The position numbers and the translations under genes are program-made. Of a stretch of 30,752 bases of DNA, positions 8,873 through 17,228 are shown piece by piece (positions within the stretch are counted from its first letter, which is position 1; the number at the start of each line of letters is the position of its first letter). Under the pieces are notes generated by a model. The model made no database searches. It was given only the letters and a program-made list of their open reading frames with translations, and was not told the DNA's origin. The stretch is from an uncultured Selenomonas sp. (lineage in GTDB: Bacteria; Bacillota; Negativicutes; Selenomonadales; Selenomonadaceae), in the NCBI GenBank assembly GCA_900552565.1, contig USAK01000022.1:1-30752 (forward strand). The letters are read 5' to 3'.

Positions 8873-9316
8873 TTATTTCTTGCTGGTCTTGTTGCCCTTG
8901 GCATTTTCCGTATTGATTGGTGCCAGAACGAAGGAGTCGAGCTCGCCCTTCTTGTTGAAGATGAGTTCGCAGCGGACGACTTTCGTCTTGTCGAAGTTCA
9001 TGAGATACGTCATCTGGTCGACATTGTCGAAGCGCGTCCACGAGACGAAGCGCGTCTCCTTGAGATTGCCGAGCTCTTTCGTCATGCGTTCCTGTGCCTT
9101 CTGCATATCCGCAGCCTTGACTGCCTTCTTGGCATCGGCACTCATCATGTTCCGGGCACTGGCAGAATCCTTATTGACGAGCATCGTGTTGATCCACTGA
9201 TTGGAAATCGTTTCCTCGCTGGCAAAAGCCTGTGCGTTCTGCGACGGTGCAGCCATGACTGTAGCCGGCAGAATCAGCAGGCAGAGCATCATAGCCATAA
9301 CATAGAGTTTTTTCAT
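8873..9316 (-). CDS. Exported small protein of unknown function
   Basis: This 147-residue protein has a clear Sec signal peptide: a basic MKK start, a hydrophobic core to about residue 20, and an Ala-X-Ala-type site near VMA-AP. The mature part is a roughly 125-residue alpha/beta-looking domain ending in a Lys-rich tail (GNKTSKK). The shape, with a helical first half and then the strand-like segment VVRCELIFNKKGELDSFVLAPI, recalls the NTF2-like/DUF3887 type of secreted domain, but this is not a firm assignment. AGGAGGTG precedes the ATG at 9316 with ideal spacing. It has its own promoter and is a single-gene unit. Confidence 0.75.
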   Translation of the reverse strand: MKKLYVMAMMLCLLILPATVMAAPSQNAQAFASEETISNQWINTMLVNKDSASARNMMSADAKKAVKAADMQKAQERMTKELGNLKETRFVSWTRFDNVDQMTYLMNFDKTKVVRCELIFNKKGELDSFVLAPINTENAKGNKTSKK

Positions 9317-9336
9317 AAAAACACCTCCTGTCTGCC

Positions 9337-9365
9337 ATTGTACCGCATTTTTTCTTTGTATGCAA
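9337..9365 (-). promoter_or_regulatory. Promoter of the exported-protein gene
   Basis: Read on the minus strand, TTGCAT (9365-9360) and TACAAT (9342-9337) are 17 bases apart. They lie about 20 bases upstream of the start codon, which suggests a very short leader. Confidence 0.7.
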
Positions 9366-9426
9366 AAGGAATTCGAAAAGAACAAACAGGATGCAGGCGA
9401 ACAGGGAAGAGAAAGGAGTAAAAAAT

Positions 9427-10272
9427 TTGCTGGAACATCTTTGTTTTACCATGGGCGGTCCGCTGACGGAGGGCTGCTGGAAGGTAGAAGCCGTCGTGCG
9501 CGAACGCAGGGTCTATATAGGTGCCGCTCGTGCAGACGAGATGGAGAATCTGCCGGAGGAGCTCCCCCGAGAAGAACTGCCGAGCGGCCGCCGCTGGCTG
9601 CGCAAGCTCGACAAGCTCGCCATCGCCCAGCGCTGGCGCTCCCATTTCCGCGCGGACGAGCCTCTGGCGGCGGATACGAAGTGGACGCTCTTGTATAAGG
9701 AAATTGGCAGACCGGCGCGCCATATCGAGGGCCGCGGTGCTTTTCCTGAGAATTGGGCGACGTTTATCGACTGCCTCAATGACCTGCCGGACGTTTCCAT
9801 CCGTCAGGAAAATCACTTGGAGCAGATTCGCTTCCTGCTCATCGAGACCGTGCCGTTCCGTCAGGGCCGCAAGCAGACGATGATTGAGCTGCGCGAAAAA
9901 CTCGTGCTCGACCGCCGGAAGCGCATGATTCTCTACAACCGCCATAAAGAAGATTTTGGCACGGAGCGCCATGCCTACGAGATGCCGCAGTCGGTCAGCC
10001 GCCTGCTCGATGCCCTCGACCACGGCGGACTGTTTGAGACGCGCATCAAGGCGCGCAATCTCAAGCCCGATGAAAAGAGTGCGCATCTTGTCATTCACTG
10101 GCAGCGTCACGACCGTCTGGAAGCCGGCTGCAGCTGCCATTACGATGCTGAGGACATGCCGGAGAACTGGGGTGTTTTCCTCGCGGCCCTGCACGAGGCC
10201 ATGGGCGGCATCCACGGGCGTTTTTTTGCCATGAACCGCTTCCCTGTGGCAGACCCGCAGGCAGGTATTTGA
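9427..10272 (+). CDS. Unrecognised protein with two similar halves
   Basis: This encodes a 281-residue soluble protein rich in Arg, Glu and Trp, with no signal peptide or membrane segment. I do not recognise the family. Two halves look related: RGAFPENWATFIDCLNDL (about residues 105-122) matches EDMPENWGVFLAALHEAM (about 241-258) in pattern, each following a basic strand-rich stretch, so an internal duplication is likely. The start is uncertain. TTG 9427 has a strong AAAGGAG eight bases upstream, whereas the upstream in-frame ATG 9391 has only a weak site. It lies between a divergent exported protein and the Rrf2 operon, whose promoter overlaps its stop codon. Confidence 0.7.
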   Translation: MLEHLCFTMGGPLTEGCWKVEAVVRERRVYIGAARADEMENLPEELPREELPSGRRWLRKLDKLAIAQRWRSHFRADEPLAADTKWTLLYKEIGRPARHIEGRGAFPENWATFIDCLNDLPDVSIRQENHLEQIRFLLIETVPFRQGRKQTMIELREKLVLDRRKRMILYNRHKEDFGTERHAYEMPQSVSRLLDALDHGGLFETRIKARNLKPDEKSAHLVIHWQRHDRLEAGCSCHYDAEDMPENWGVFLAALHEAMGGIHGRFFAMNRFPVADPQAGI

Positions 10273-10296
10273 CAGGGAACCGTTTCCTGTTATACG
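10269..10296 (+). promoter_or_regulatory. Probable promoter of the Rrf2-glycosyltransferase operon
   Basis: TTGACA (10269-10274) overlaps the stop codon of the preceding gene. TATACG follows at 10291-10296 with a 16-base spacer. An imperfect dyad (GGAAC-CG-TTTCC) lies in the spacer and could be an autoregulatory Rrf2 operator; this is inference only. Confidence 0.5.
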
Positions 10297-10342
10297 GATG
10301 TACGGAATCATAGATTCAACTAGGCTAAAAGGAGAAAATTTT

Positions 10343-10804
10343 ATGCAGATTTCCAGCCGTTTCACGATTGCTGTCCATATCTTTGCCTGCATTGAGGCAT
10401 TTGGCGGACAGCACAAGCTCACGAGCGAATTTCTCGCGGGCAGTGTCAATGTCAATCCAGTCATCATCCGCAAGACGATGTCGCAGCTGCAGAAGGCCGG
10501 CCTCATCAAGGTTGCGCGCGGCACGGGCGGCATCAAGATCACGCGCCCGCTGAATGAAATCACGCTGCTTGACGTTTTCCAGGCCGTTAATGTACTGGAA
10601 CATGACAGCCTGTTTCATTTCCATGACCACCCGAATCCGGCCTGTCCTGTCGGCCGCAATATCCATCATATCCTCGACGGCCATCTCGAGACGGCGCAGG
10701 CGGCCATGGAGCATGACCTTGCCAAGACGACGCTGGCGGACATCCAGCAGGAGACCATGGCCTGCCTGAAGCACGACGAAGCGCAGAAGGCGGGGCAGGA
10801 GTAA
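10343..10804 (+). CDS. Rrf2-family transcriptional regulator (YwnA-like)
   Basis: This 153-residue protein has an N-terminal winged helix-turn-helix typical of Rrf2 proteins (ISSRFTIAVHI at the start; VNPVIIRKTMSQLQKAGLIK as recognition helix and wing; GGIKITRP). The C-terminal part carries a single cysteine in NPACPVGRNIH. The three-cysteine iron-sulfur site of IscR/NsrR is not seen, so this looks like the non-cluster YwnA-type branch. The start is ATG 10343, with AAAGGAG upstream. It ends six bases before the GT39 gene, so it heads the operon and probably controls it. Its signal is unknown. Confidence 0.88.
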   Translation: MQISSRFTIAVHIFACIEAFGGQHKLTSEFLAGSVNVNPVIIRKTMSQLQKAGLIKVARGTGGIKITRPLNEITLLDVFQAVNVLEHDSLFHFHDHPNPACPVGRNIHHILDGHLETAQAAMEHDLAKTTLADIQQETMACLKHDEAQKAGQE

Positions 10805-10810
10805 TTACGG

Positions 10811-12319
10811 ATGAACAGAATTGCACAATTTCTGCAGACAAGGCAGCCTCTGGTAGCTCTCGCGGCCATCATCGTGCTCGTGCTGGCGGGCAACGGCCAG
10901 CTGGCCATTACCGACCCCGTGGAGTCGAACTATGCCCTGACCGCCAAGGAAATGCTGTCGGCCGGTGATTTCATCTCTCCGCGCATCTACGGCAATTACT
11001 GGTATGATAAGCCGATTTTCTTTTATTGGGAGCTTTTAGCGGCCTTTTCCGCCTTTGGCATCAATGAATTTGCCGCACGTTTTTTCCCCGCGGTCTTCTC
11101 GGTGCTCAACGTGCTCGAGACGTATTACTTCGCGAAGAAAATTTACGACAAGCGCACGGCCCTGCTCTCGGCCCTGATTTTTGGCACAACGACGGCGTTT
11201 TTCTATCTGTCGAAAGCCGTCATCACCGACATGACGTTCGTGTTCTTCTTTAACGCAGTACTCATTGCCTTTTTCCTCGCCTACCGGAGCGGGCGGCGCA
11301 GCCTCTATATCGCGGCGTTCTTCTTTTCGGGGCTGACCGTTCTGACGAAGGGCCCGATTGGCTTTTTGCTGCCGGGCTTTATCCTGCTCGTCTTTCTCTG
11401 CGTACGGCGCCGGGCCAAAGAACTCCTGCATATGCAGTGGCTGCCCGGCATGGCCGTGTTCCTCGCGGTCGGCGGTTCGTGGTATTACGTCATGTACCGG
11501 CTGCACGGCATGGACTTTATCGATACGTTCTTTGGCGTCCACAATTTTCTGCGGGCCCGCGTTGCGGAGCATGCACGCGACGATGTCTGGTATTATTACA
11601 TCCTGATTTTCCTGCTGGGGTTTGCGCCGTGGTCATTTGTCGTCCTGTATCAGGTGAAAAAACGCTGGCAGGAGCTGAAAGCCCGCGTTAAGGCGCGGTC
11701 CTTCAGCGAAGCGGCAGTGTTCCTCTTCGTCTGGGCGCTGCTCGTCAATCTGTTCTTCCAGTGCATGGCGACGAAATACGTTACCTATACGCAGCCGGCG
11801 TTTCTGCCGATGGCCATCCTCGCGGGGCGTTTTCTGCTTCAGAAGGCCTCGTTTGTCAAGAAACTTGCCGCGGCTTCGTACGCCGTCTATTTCGTGCTGC
11901 TGTTTGCCGCGGCCATTCCGCTCTGTGAACAGCAGTCGGGGAGACTCACGGCCGCTGCATTAAGAAATCTTAATGTTGAGCATCACCTTGTCGTTAACTA
12001 CGGCGATTATAATAATGACCGTATCCATTATCGGACGTCAACCGTATTTTATTATGGTGAGAACATCCCCGAGCTCATCGGCAAAAAAGAACTCGAGGAT
12101 GTGCAGCCGGGCGGCATGAGCTGGAACGCCAAGAATGTCATGCCTTTCCTCGCTTATGAGGATTTGCCGGGCGATACCGTCGTCTACATCATCTGCGAGA
12201 CGCCGCGGCTGACATTTTTGCGCGGCCGTCTGCCGGACAGTGCCTTGGAAACGGTCTATGAAGGCAATGGTACGACCATTGTCAAGGCCATCGTACCGGC
12301 CCGCCAGATGGAGCAATAA
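10811..12319 (+). CDS. GT39/ArnT-like membrane glycosyltransferase
   Basis: This 502-residue polytopic membrane protein belongs to the PMT/ArnT (GT-C fold) family. These enzymes transfer a sugar from a polyprenyl phosphate to an acceptor on the outer face of the inner membrane. The first periplasmic loop has the expected acidic motif (TDPVESNYALTAKEM, about residues 34-48) and the YWYDKPIFFYW segment. About ten to eleven hydrophobic segments are followed by a C-terminal soluble domain from about residue 380. AGGAG lies nine bases before the ATG. With the GT2 and GtrA genes that follow, it forms a three-part transfer system resembling gtrA-gtrB-gtr(type) or arn modules. The acceptor could be lipid A, another surface glycan or a protein. 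Confidence 0.88.
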   Translation: MNRIAQFLQTRQPLVALAAIIVLVLAGNGQLAITDPVESNYALTAKEMLSAGDFISPRIYGNYWYDKPIFFYWELLAAFSAFGINEFAARFFPAVFSVLNVLETYYFAKKIYDKRTALLSALIFGTTTAFFYLSKAVITDMTFVFFFNAVLIAFFLAYRSGRRSLYIAAFFFSGLTVLTKGPIGFLLPGFILLVFLCVRRRAKELLHMQWLPGMAVFLAVGGSWYYVMYRLHGMDFIDTFFGVHNFLRARVAEHARDDVWYYYILIFLLGFAPWSFVVLYQVKKRWQELKARVKARSFSEAAVFLFVWALLVNLFFQCMATKYVTYTQPAFLPMAILAGRFLLQKASFVKKLAAASYAVYFVLLFAAAIPLCEQQSGRLTAAALRNLNVEHHLVVNYGDYNNDRIHYRTSTVFYYGENIPELIGKKELEDVQPGGMSWNAKNVMPFLAYEDLPGDTVVYIICETPRLTFLRGRLPDSALETVYEGNGTTIVKAIVPARQMEQ

Positions 12320-12343
12320 AGAAGAGAAGGGAAGCCTTTACGC

Positions 12344-13405
12344 ATGAAGAAAAAGAGACTGTCCATCGTTGTGCCAGTCTACAACGAAGAGGATAATTTG
12401 CAGCATTTTTACGAAGCCGTCCGGAAAGCCATGGCGGGGCAGGACCTTGACTGGGAGATTATCTTTGTCGACGACGGCTCGCGCGACAGGAGCCGCGAAA
12501 TCCTGCACCGCCTCGAATGCGAGGACAGCCGCATCCAGCCGATGCTGCTCGCGCGCAACTACGGCCATCAGCTCGCGCTGACCTGCGGCCTCGACCATGC
12601 GGATGGCGATGTCGTCATCACGATGGACGGTGACATGCAGCATCCGCCCGAGCTCATCCCGACACTGCTCAAGTATTGGCGTGACGGCTATGAGGTCGTG
12701 CAGACCATCCGCGACGCGACGAAAGACGCCTCGTGGCTCAAGCGCACGACTTCGGCCGGCTACTATAAATTCCTCAACCTCATCTCCGAGGTGCCGGTGC
12801 AGCCGGGCGGCTCCGACTTCCGCCTGATGGACCGCAAGGCCGTGCTGGCGTTTCGCCGCTACCGCGAGCACGCGCGCTTCATCCGCGGGCTCATCGGCGC
12901 GATGGGCTTCCGCCAGAAGCAGCTGCATTTCACGGCCCCGCCGCGCTTTGCCGGTGTTTCGAAATTCTCGCCGCGCAAGATGTGGCGTCTTGCCGTCGAT
13001 GGTGTCTTTACGTGCTCGACGTTCCCGCTGCGCCTCGGCCTTTACTTCGGCATGGCCAGCCTCATCGCGAGTGTCTTTGCCTTCATCTACGTGCTTTATG
13101 AGACACTCATTCAGGAGAGCACGACGGCCGGCTGGCCGACCATCATGGCCTGCATCCTGTTCTTCGGCGGCATGCAGCTCCTGATTCTTGGCATCATCGG
13201 CGAATACCTCGGCCGCACGTACGAAGAGACGAAGCGCCGTCCGCTGTATCTTTTGGAGCGCGGCAAGCCGGAAGACCTCGTGCACGGCCTCGATGATGCC
13301 GCGGCCGACGAAGCCATTGCCATGGCCAATGACAACGGCGTTCACGGCACGGCTGCCGATAAGCACACGTCTTCGGGAAAGGGGCAGCCGCTTCATGACC
13401 TTTAA
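12344..13405 (+). CDS. GT2 polyprenyl-phosphate glycosyltransferase (GtrB/DPM1-like)
   Basis: This 353-residue protein has an N-terminal GT-A domain: SIVVPVYNEEDNL at about 7-19, the DDGS nucleotide-binding motif near 45, and DGDMQHPPE (DXD type) near 97. Two C-terminal membrane helices follow (about 225-300), then a roughly 45-residue hydrophilic tail. The family loads a sugar from UDP- or GDP-sugar onto undecaprenyl phosphate at the cytoplasmic face. It sits between the GT39 enzyme that would use this donor and the GtrA protein that would help flip it. The gene overlaps gtrA by 11 bases. Confidence 0.92.
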   Translation: MKKKRLSIVVPVYNEEDNLQHFYEAVRKAMAGQDLDWEIIFVDDGSRDRSREILHRLECEDSRIQPMLLARNYGHQLALTCGLDHADGDVVITMDGDMQHPPELIPTLLKYWRDGYEVVQTIRDATKDASWLKRTTSAGYYKFLNLISEVPVQPGGSDFRLMDRKAVLAFRRYREHARFIRGLIGAMGFRQKQLHFTAPPRFAGVSKFSPRKMWRLAVDGVFTCSTFPLRLGLYFGMASLIASVFAFIYVLYETLIQESTTAGWPTIMACILFFGGMQLLILGIIGEYLGRTYEETKRRPLYLLERGKPEDLVHGLDDAAADEAIAMANDNGVHGTAADKHTSSGKGQPLHDL

Positions 13406-13802
13406 GTTTGAGACCATCAAGCATCATTTTTTCACGCGGGCGTTTCTGTTGTTTCTCGTCGTCGGCTGCATCAACACCTTTCTCTGCAGCGTTCTCGCCA
13501 AAATCATCGAGCCGCTCGTCGCTGGCGATGCCAATCTGGCCTTCAATATCGGCTACATCCTCGCCAATATCAACGCGTATGTGCTCAACAGCGTCTTTGT
13601 CTTCCCGACGAAGATGAACCTTGTGCGCTATATCAAGTTCTTCCTGTCGTACGTGCCAAACTACATCATCCAGAACATCATTGTCTTTGTCGTCTACAAC
13701 CTGATGGGGCTGCCGTCGCTCGCCAGCTACCTGATTGCCGCGATTCTCGGCGTGCCCATCACGTTCCTGTTCGTCAAGATCTTTGCCTTCGGGCGGAAAT
13801 GA
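13395..13802 (+). CDS. GtrA-family membrane protein
   Basis: This 135-residue protein has four predicted membrane helices and the GtrA pattern (FLLFLVVGCINTFL; a central NINAYVLNSVFVF; a C-terminal FVKIFAFGRK). GtrA proteins are proposed to translocate polyprenyl-phosphate-linked sugars across the inner membrane. The start is ATG 13395, with AAAGGGG upstream; it overlaps the GT2 stop by 11 bases, so translation is coupled. No obvious terminator follows before the thi promoter. Confidence 0.9.
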   Translation: MTFKFETIKHHFFTRAFLLFLVVGCINTFLCSVLAKIIEPLVAGDANLAFNIGYILANINAYVLNSVFVFPTKMNLVRYIKFFLSYVPNYIIQNIIVFVVYNLMGLPSLASYLIAAILGVPITFLFVKIFAFGRK

Positions 13803-13897
13803 ATCTGCCGTGTCGAAATACATCGAACTGCGCGGGGCAGGCGAATCCTTCCATGAGGTCATCGCCCGCACGGATACTGCCGGTTTTAGAAAAGCTA

Positions 13898-13926
13898 TTG
13901 CGATTTCAGGAAAAACGGTCTATAAT
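13898..13926 (+). promoter_or_regulatory. Promoter of the thi operon
   Basis: TTGCGA (13898-13903) and a consensus TATAAT (13921-13926) are 17 bases apart. They lie about 35 bases upstream of the TPP riboswitch. A second TATAAT at 13945-13950 lacks a matching -35. Confidence 0.75.
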
Positions 13927-13960
13927 AAAAAAGGATTATTGTGATATAATTCCATAATTT

Positions 13961-14062
13961 CATAGCGGGGGAGCTTGCGGGCGCATGCCAAAGCAGGCTG
14001 AGAGGGAATTTATGATTCCGACCCATAACCTGATTTGGATAATGCCAACGTAGGGAGCGAGA
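13961..14062 (+). ncRNA. TPP riboswitch (THI element)
   Basis: The conserved landmarks of the thiamin pyrophosphate aptamer are present in order: a GGGG-containing P1/P2 start (13966-13971), the CTGAGA core (13998-14003), ACCC (14021-14024), and the long 3' box from CCTGATTTGGATAATGCCA (14029-14047) to CGTAGGGA (14049-14056). The aptamer stands before thiS-thiG-thiH-tenI and is followed by an intrinsic terminator, so repression by premature termination is expected when TPP is high. Confidence 0.93.
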
Positions 14063-14109
14063 TTTTCTGCTATGGTCCGCGGCAGTGGGCTGTGGTCGGC
14101 TTGAACAGT

Positions 14110-14147
14110 AAGAAGGAATACCAAATCGGGGATTCCTTCTTTTTTAT
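14110..14147 (+). terminator. Riboswitch-controlled terminator
   Basis: Ten-base perfect arms (14110-14119 and 14132-14141) enclose a 12-base loop, and the T tract runs to about 14147. It lies between the TPP aptamer and thiS and is the natural expression platform. Confidence 0.88.
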
Positions 14148-14183
14148 TGCAGGTGTTCAGGAACAGGCAAAAGAGGTGAGGTC

Positions 14184-14381
14184 ATGGTAACAATCAACGG
14201 AGAGCCGCAGGCAAAAGACGGCATGCTGCTGCCGGATTTCTTGCAGGAAGCCGGCTATGACAGCCGCGCGGTGGCTGTCGAGTACAACGGCGTGATTCTC
14301 GCGAAAGAGGATTACACGGCGACGCGCCTTAAGGACGGCGATGTTGTCGAAGTCGTCTGCTTTATGGGCGGCGGCTGCTGA
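14184..14381 (+). CDS. thiS: Sulfur carrier protein ThiS with residue after diglycine
   Basis: This 65-residue ubiquitin-like sulfur carrier donates its C-terminal thiocarboxylate to thiazole formation. The beta-grasp pattern is clear (MVTINGEPQ; VAVEYNGVIL; LKDGDVVEVVCFMGGGC). Mature ThiS ends in Gly-Gly, but here a cysteine follows the glycines, so removal of one residue would be needed before adenylation. A JAMM protease gene lies about 4 kb downstream. GAGGTGAG precedes the start. It is the first gene after the riboswitch terminator. No thiF follows in this operon. Confidence 0.9.
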   Translation: MVTINGEPQAKDGMLLPDFLQEAGYDSRAVAVEYNGVILAKEDYTATRLKDGDVVEVVCFMGGGC

Positions 14382-14477
14382 AATGATGTATACATGTTGT
14401 TGAATTGAGGTTTGAGAAAGAAGACGATACGAGTGGAGCAGAACAACGAAAGCAAAAATGACGAACTTGCGCAGAAG

Positions 14478-15245
14478 ATGAAAGACGATAAACTGGTGCT
14501 TGGCGGCCATGAATTTCATTCGCGCTTTATCCTTGGCTCGGGCAAGTACTCGCTGCAGCTCATCGACGCGGCGGTGCGCTATGCCGGTGCCGAGCTCATC
14601 ACGGTGGCCGTGCGCCGTGCCAACACGAAGGAGAAAGAAAACATCCTCGACTACGTGCCAAAGACGGTGACGCTGCTGCCGAATACCTCGGGCGCCCGTA
14701 CGGCCGAAGAAGCCGTGCGCATCGCCCATCTCGGCAAGGCGCTGGGCTGCGGCGATTTCGTCAAGGTCGAGATTATGCGCGATTCGAAATACCTGCTGCC
14801 GGACAACAACGAGACCATCCGCGCAACGGAAATCCTCGCGAAAGAAGGCTTTGTCGTACTGCCGTACATGTATCCGGACCTTTACGCGGCGCGCAGCCTC
14901 AAGGATGCCGGTGCCGCAGCCATCATGCCGCTTGCTGCGCCAATCGGCTCGAACAAGGGCCTTGCGACGAAAGAATTCATCCAGATTCTCATCGACGAGA
15001 TGGACCTGCCAATCATCGTCGACGCCGGCATCGGCAAGCCGTCGGAAGCCTGCGCAGCCATGGAGATGGGCGCGGCTGCCATCATGGCGAACACAGCCCT
15101 TGCGACAGCAGGCAACGTCCCGCTCATGGCCTCGGCCTTCCGCGACGCCATCTGTGCCGGCCGCAAGGCGTATCTTGCCGGCCTCGGCCGCGTGCTCATG
15201 CGCGGCGCCGCCGCTTCCGACCCGCTGACGGGCTTTTTGCGCTGA
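14478..15245 (+). CDS. thiG: Thiazole synthase
   Basis: This 255-residue TIM-barrel enzyme assembles the thiazole phosphate from deoxyxylulose 5-phosphate, dehydroglycine and ThiS thiocarboxylate. Family segments are [17 protein letters not shown] at the N-terminus, VAVRRAN, the Schiff-base lysine in DFVKVEI, and the phosphate-binding [11 protein letters not shown] and MANTALA stretches. The start is ambiguous. ATG 14478 gives the usual ThiG length and is chosen; in-frame TTG 14412 and GTG 14433 would add 22 or 15 residues of polar sequence without a better ribosome binding site. It lies between thiS and thiH. Confidence 0.93.
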   Translation: MKDDKLVLGGHEFHSRFILGSGKYSLQLIDAAVRYAGAELITVAVRRANTKEKENILDYVPKTVTLLPNTSGARTAEEAVRIAHLGKALGCGDFVKVEIMRDSKYLLPDNNETIRATEILAKEGFVVLPYMYPDLYAARSLKDAGAAAIMPLAAPIGSNKGLATKEFIQILIDEMDLPIIVDAGIGKPSEACAAMEMGAAAIMANTALATAGNVPLMASAFRDAICAGRKAYLAGLGRVLMRGAAASDPLTGFLR

Positions 15246-15258
15246 GAAGGGGGCTTGC

Positions 15259-16524
15259 ATGATGAATGAGAAGAAAGAAAATCATTTTTTCATTGATTCG
15301 GATAAACTCAGCGAGAAGGCCCTCGCAAAAAAACACCGCCTCGAGACGGACCCTTCATGCCGCACGAATCCCATGGATTATCTGCCCGACATGGAGCAGA
15401 TTCATTCGGATGTGCGCGATACGGTCATCCAGGCGATGAATGAATATAACCCGGACGCCTATACCATCCTCGATGCCAAGCGCGCACTTGACCACGAGAC
15501 CTGCACGATTGAGGACTTCAAGGCACTGCTTTCGCCGGCTGCCGCGCCGCTCTTAGAGCAGATGGCCGAACGTGCAAGCCGCGAGACGAGCCGTCATTTC
15601 GGCAACACGGTGTACCTGTTCACCCCGCTATACATCGCGAACTACTGCGAGAATTACTGCGTCTACTGCGGCTTCAACTGCTATAACGACATTCACCGCC
15701 TGCAGCTCACGCCGAAGGAAATCGAGCACGAGATGAAAGTCATTGCCGACAGCGGTATGGAGGAAATCCTCATGCTGACGGGCGAGAGCAAGACGAAGAG
15801 CAGCGTTGAGTACATTGGCGAAGCCTGCAAGCTCGCGCGCAAGTACTTCCGCAATGTTGGCCTTGAAGTCTATCCGATGAATGTCAAGGATTATGCCTAC
15901 CTGCACGAATGCGGTGCCGACTATGTCACGGTCTTTCAGGAGACGTACGACCTCAAGAAATACGAGACCCTGCACCTCATGGGGCATAAGCGCGTCTGGC
16001 CGTACCGCTTTGAGGCACAGGAACGCGCGCTCATGGGCGGCATGCGCGGCGTCGGCTTCTCAGCCCTGCTCGGACTTGCCGACTTCCGCAAGGATGCTCT
16101 CGCGACGGCCCTGCATGTCTACTATCTGCAGCGCAAGTACCCGCAGGCCGAATTCTCGCTGTCGTGCCCGCGCCTGCGACCGATTATCAACAACGAAAAA
16201 ATCAATCCGCTCGACGTCGGCGAACGCCAGCTCTGCCAGATTCTCTGTGCTTACCGCATTTTCCTGCCGTATGTCGGCATCACGGTGTCCTCGCGTGAAA
16301 CGGCCAAGTTCCGCAACGGCATCGTACGCATCGCCGCGACGAAGATTTCCGCCGGCGTTTCGACGGGCATTGGCGACCACGAGGAAAAATACACGGGCAA
16401 AGAGGAAGGAGAGACGGGCGACGCGCAGTTCGAGATTGCCGATACGCGCAGCCTCAGACGCATGTACGACGATATGAGTTCTGAGGGCCTGCAGCCTGTC
16501 CTGAATGACTATGTCTACCTTTAA
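15259..16524 (+). CDS. thiH: 2-iminoacetate synthase (radical SAM)
   Basis: This 421-residue radical SAM enzyme cleaves tyrosine to dehydroglycine for the thiazole ring, the anaerobic alternative to ThiO. The cluster motif CxxxCxxC is at Cys130, Cys134 and Cys137 (ANYCENYCVYCGF), followed by a TIM-barrel with MLTGESKTKSS. The C-terminal region has SSRETAKFRNGI, typical of ThiH/BATS domains. GAAGGGGG precedes ATG 15259; ATG 15262 is also possible. The gene starts 14 bases after thiG and overlaps tenI by 20 bases. Confidence 0.96.
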   Translation: MMNEKKENHFFIDSDKLSEKALAKKHRLETDPSCRTNPMDYLPDMEQIHSDVRDTVIQAMNEYNPDAYTILDAKRALDHETCTIEDFKALLSPAAAPLLEQMAERASRETSRHFGNTVYLFTPLYIANYCENYCVYCGFNCYNDIHRLQLTPKEIEHEMKVIADSGMEEILMLTGESKTKSSVEYIGEACKLARKYFRNVGLEVYPMNVKDYAYLHECGADYVTVFQETYDLKKYETLHLMGHKRVWPYRFEAQERALMGGMRGVGFSALLGLADFRKDALATALHVYYLQRKYPQAEFSLSCPRLRPIINNEKINPLDVGERQLCQILCAYRIFLPYVGITVSSRETAKFRNGIVRIAATKISAGVSTGIGDHEEKYTGKEEGETGDAQFEIADTRSLRRMYDDMSSEGLQPVLNDYVYL

Positions 16525-17146
16525 TTCTGATGGCACTCGCGTTTATCCAGATGCGGAGATTGACTTTGCCAAAGTCATCTGCGTGACCAACCGCGGACTT
16601 TTCAAAAGTCAGGCCGACTTTTTGCAGCGGCTGGAAAAAATCGCGGCAGCAGGGCCTAAAGCCGTTGTGCTGCGCGAAAAAGATATGGAGCCTGCCGACT
16701 ATGAGGCGTTGGCGAAAAAGGTCATGGCTGTCTGCCGGAGGTATGACGTTCCCTGCATTCTGCATCAATTCAGTGAAACTGCCCAGAAACTTCAGTCCGA
16801 CGGGCTTCATCTGCCTTTGCCGCAGCTCCGCCGGCTGAGGGCTGAGGGACAGAAGCTGACTTTTCCGGAACTGGGCACTTCGTGTCATTCCGTACAGGAT
16901 GTCAGGGAAGCCATGAAGCTTGGCTGTACGTATGTCTTTGCCGGCCATATCTATGCGACTTCGTGCAAGCCGGGCCTTGCCCCGCGCGGGCTGACTTTCC
17001 TGCGTGAGGCCGTCAAGGCTTCCTCGATTCCCGTGTATGCCATCGGCGGCATGACGCCGGCGCGGCTTCCGGAGGTCCTTGCTGCCGGGGCCGCGGGCGG
17101 CTGCGCGATGAGTTCTTTGATGACGGGCAGTTTATGGCTCAGCTGA
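16505..17146 (+). CDS. tenI: TenI-type thiazole tautomerase (ThiE-like fold)
   Basis: This 213-residue TIM-barrel protein belongs to the ThiE/TenI superfamily. The segment VFAGHIYATSCKPGLAPRG (about 145-162) places a histidine (His148) where TenI has its catalytic His. ThiE instead has GPIFPT-like sequence there. This points to thiazole tautomerase, which aromatises the ThiG product, rather than thiamin phosphate synthase. It also shows VVLREKDM and the end of barrel IPVYAIGGM. The start is ATG 16505 or 16511, inside thiH. It is the last gene of the riboswitch operon. Database tools may label it ThiE. Confidence 0.85.
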   Translation: MTMSTFNSDGTRVYPDAEIDFAKVICVTNRGLFKSQADFLQRLEKIAAAGPKAVVLREKDMEPADYEALAKKVMAVCRRYDVPCILHQFSETAQKLQSDGLHLPLPQLRRLRAEGQKLTFPELGTSCHSVQDVREAMKLGCTYVFAGHIYATSCKPGLAPRGLTFLREAVKASSIPVYAIGGMTPARLPEVLAAGAAGGCAMSSLMTGSLWLS

Positions 17147-17173
17147 TTTTTAGGTGATATTTTGCAATCCGTG

Positions 17174-17202
17174 TTGACATTCATCACAGGCCGCTGTATA
17201 AT
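17174..17202 (+). promoter_or_regulatory. Consensus promoter of the sulfur-carrier operon
   Basis: TTGACA (17174-17179) and TATAAT (17197-17202) are separated by 17 bases, a perfect match to the housekeeping consensus. A leader of about 150 bases follows before the first start codon. Confidence 0.92.
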
Positions 17203-17228
17203 AACCATAAATTAGTTAAACATATTTA

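Noticed and set aside
12338..13420. Long antisense open frames (here 360 codons; also 9313-10563 and 20242-21492 on the minus strand)
   Set aside because: They lie opposite well-supported genes, lack family motifs and ribosome binding sites, and reflect GC-rich codon bias.
13810..13944. 44-codon frame starting at GTG after gtrA
   Set aside because: It has only a weak ribosome binding site, its 3' end is the thi promoter, and the sequence has no recognisable domain. It may be a decayed remnant but is not supported as a gene.
14386..14395. ATGTATACAT palindrome between thiS and thiG as a shared operator with 19971-19980
   Set aside because: Only two copies, one inside an operon; a 10-bp palindrome can occur by chance, so no regulatory claim is made.
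16505..17146. Thiamin phosphate synthase ThiE
   Set aside because: The GHIYAT-SCKPGL segment with His148 matches TenI thiazole tautomerase better than the ThiE pyrophosphate-site sequence. ThiE remains a likely automated label.
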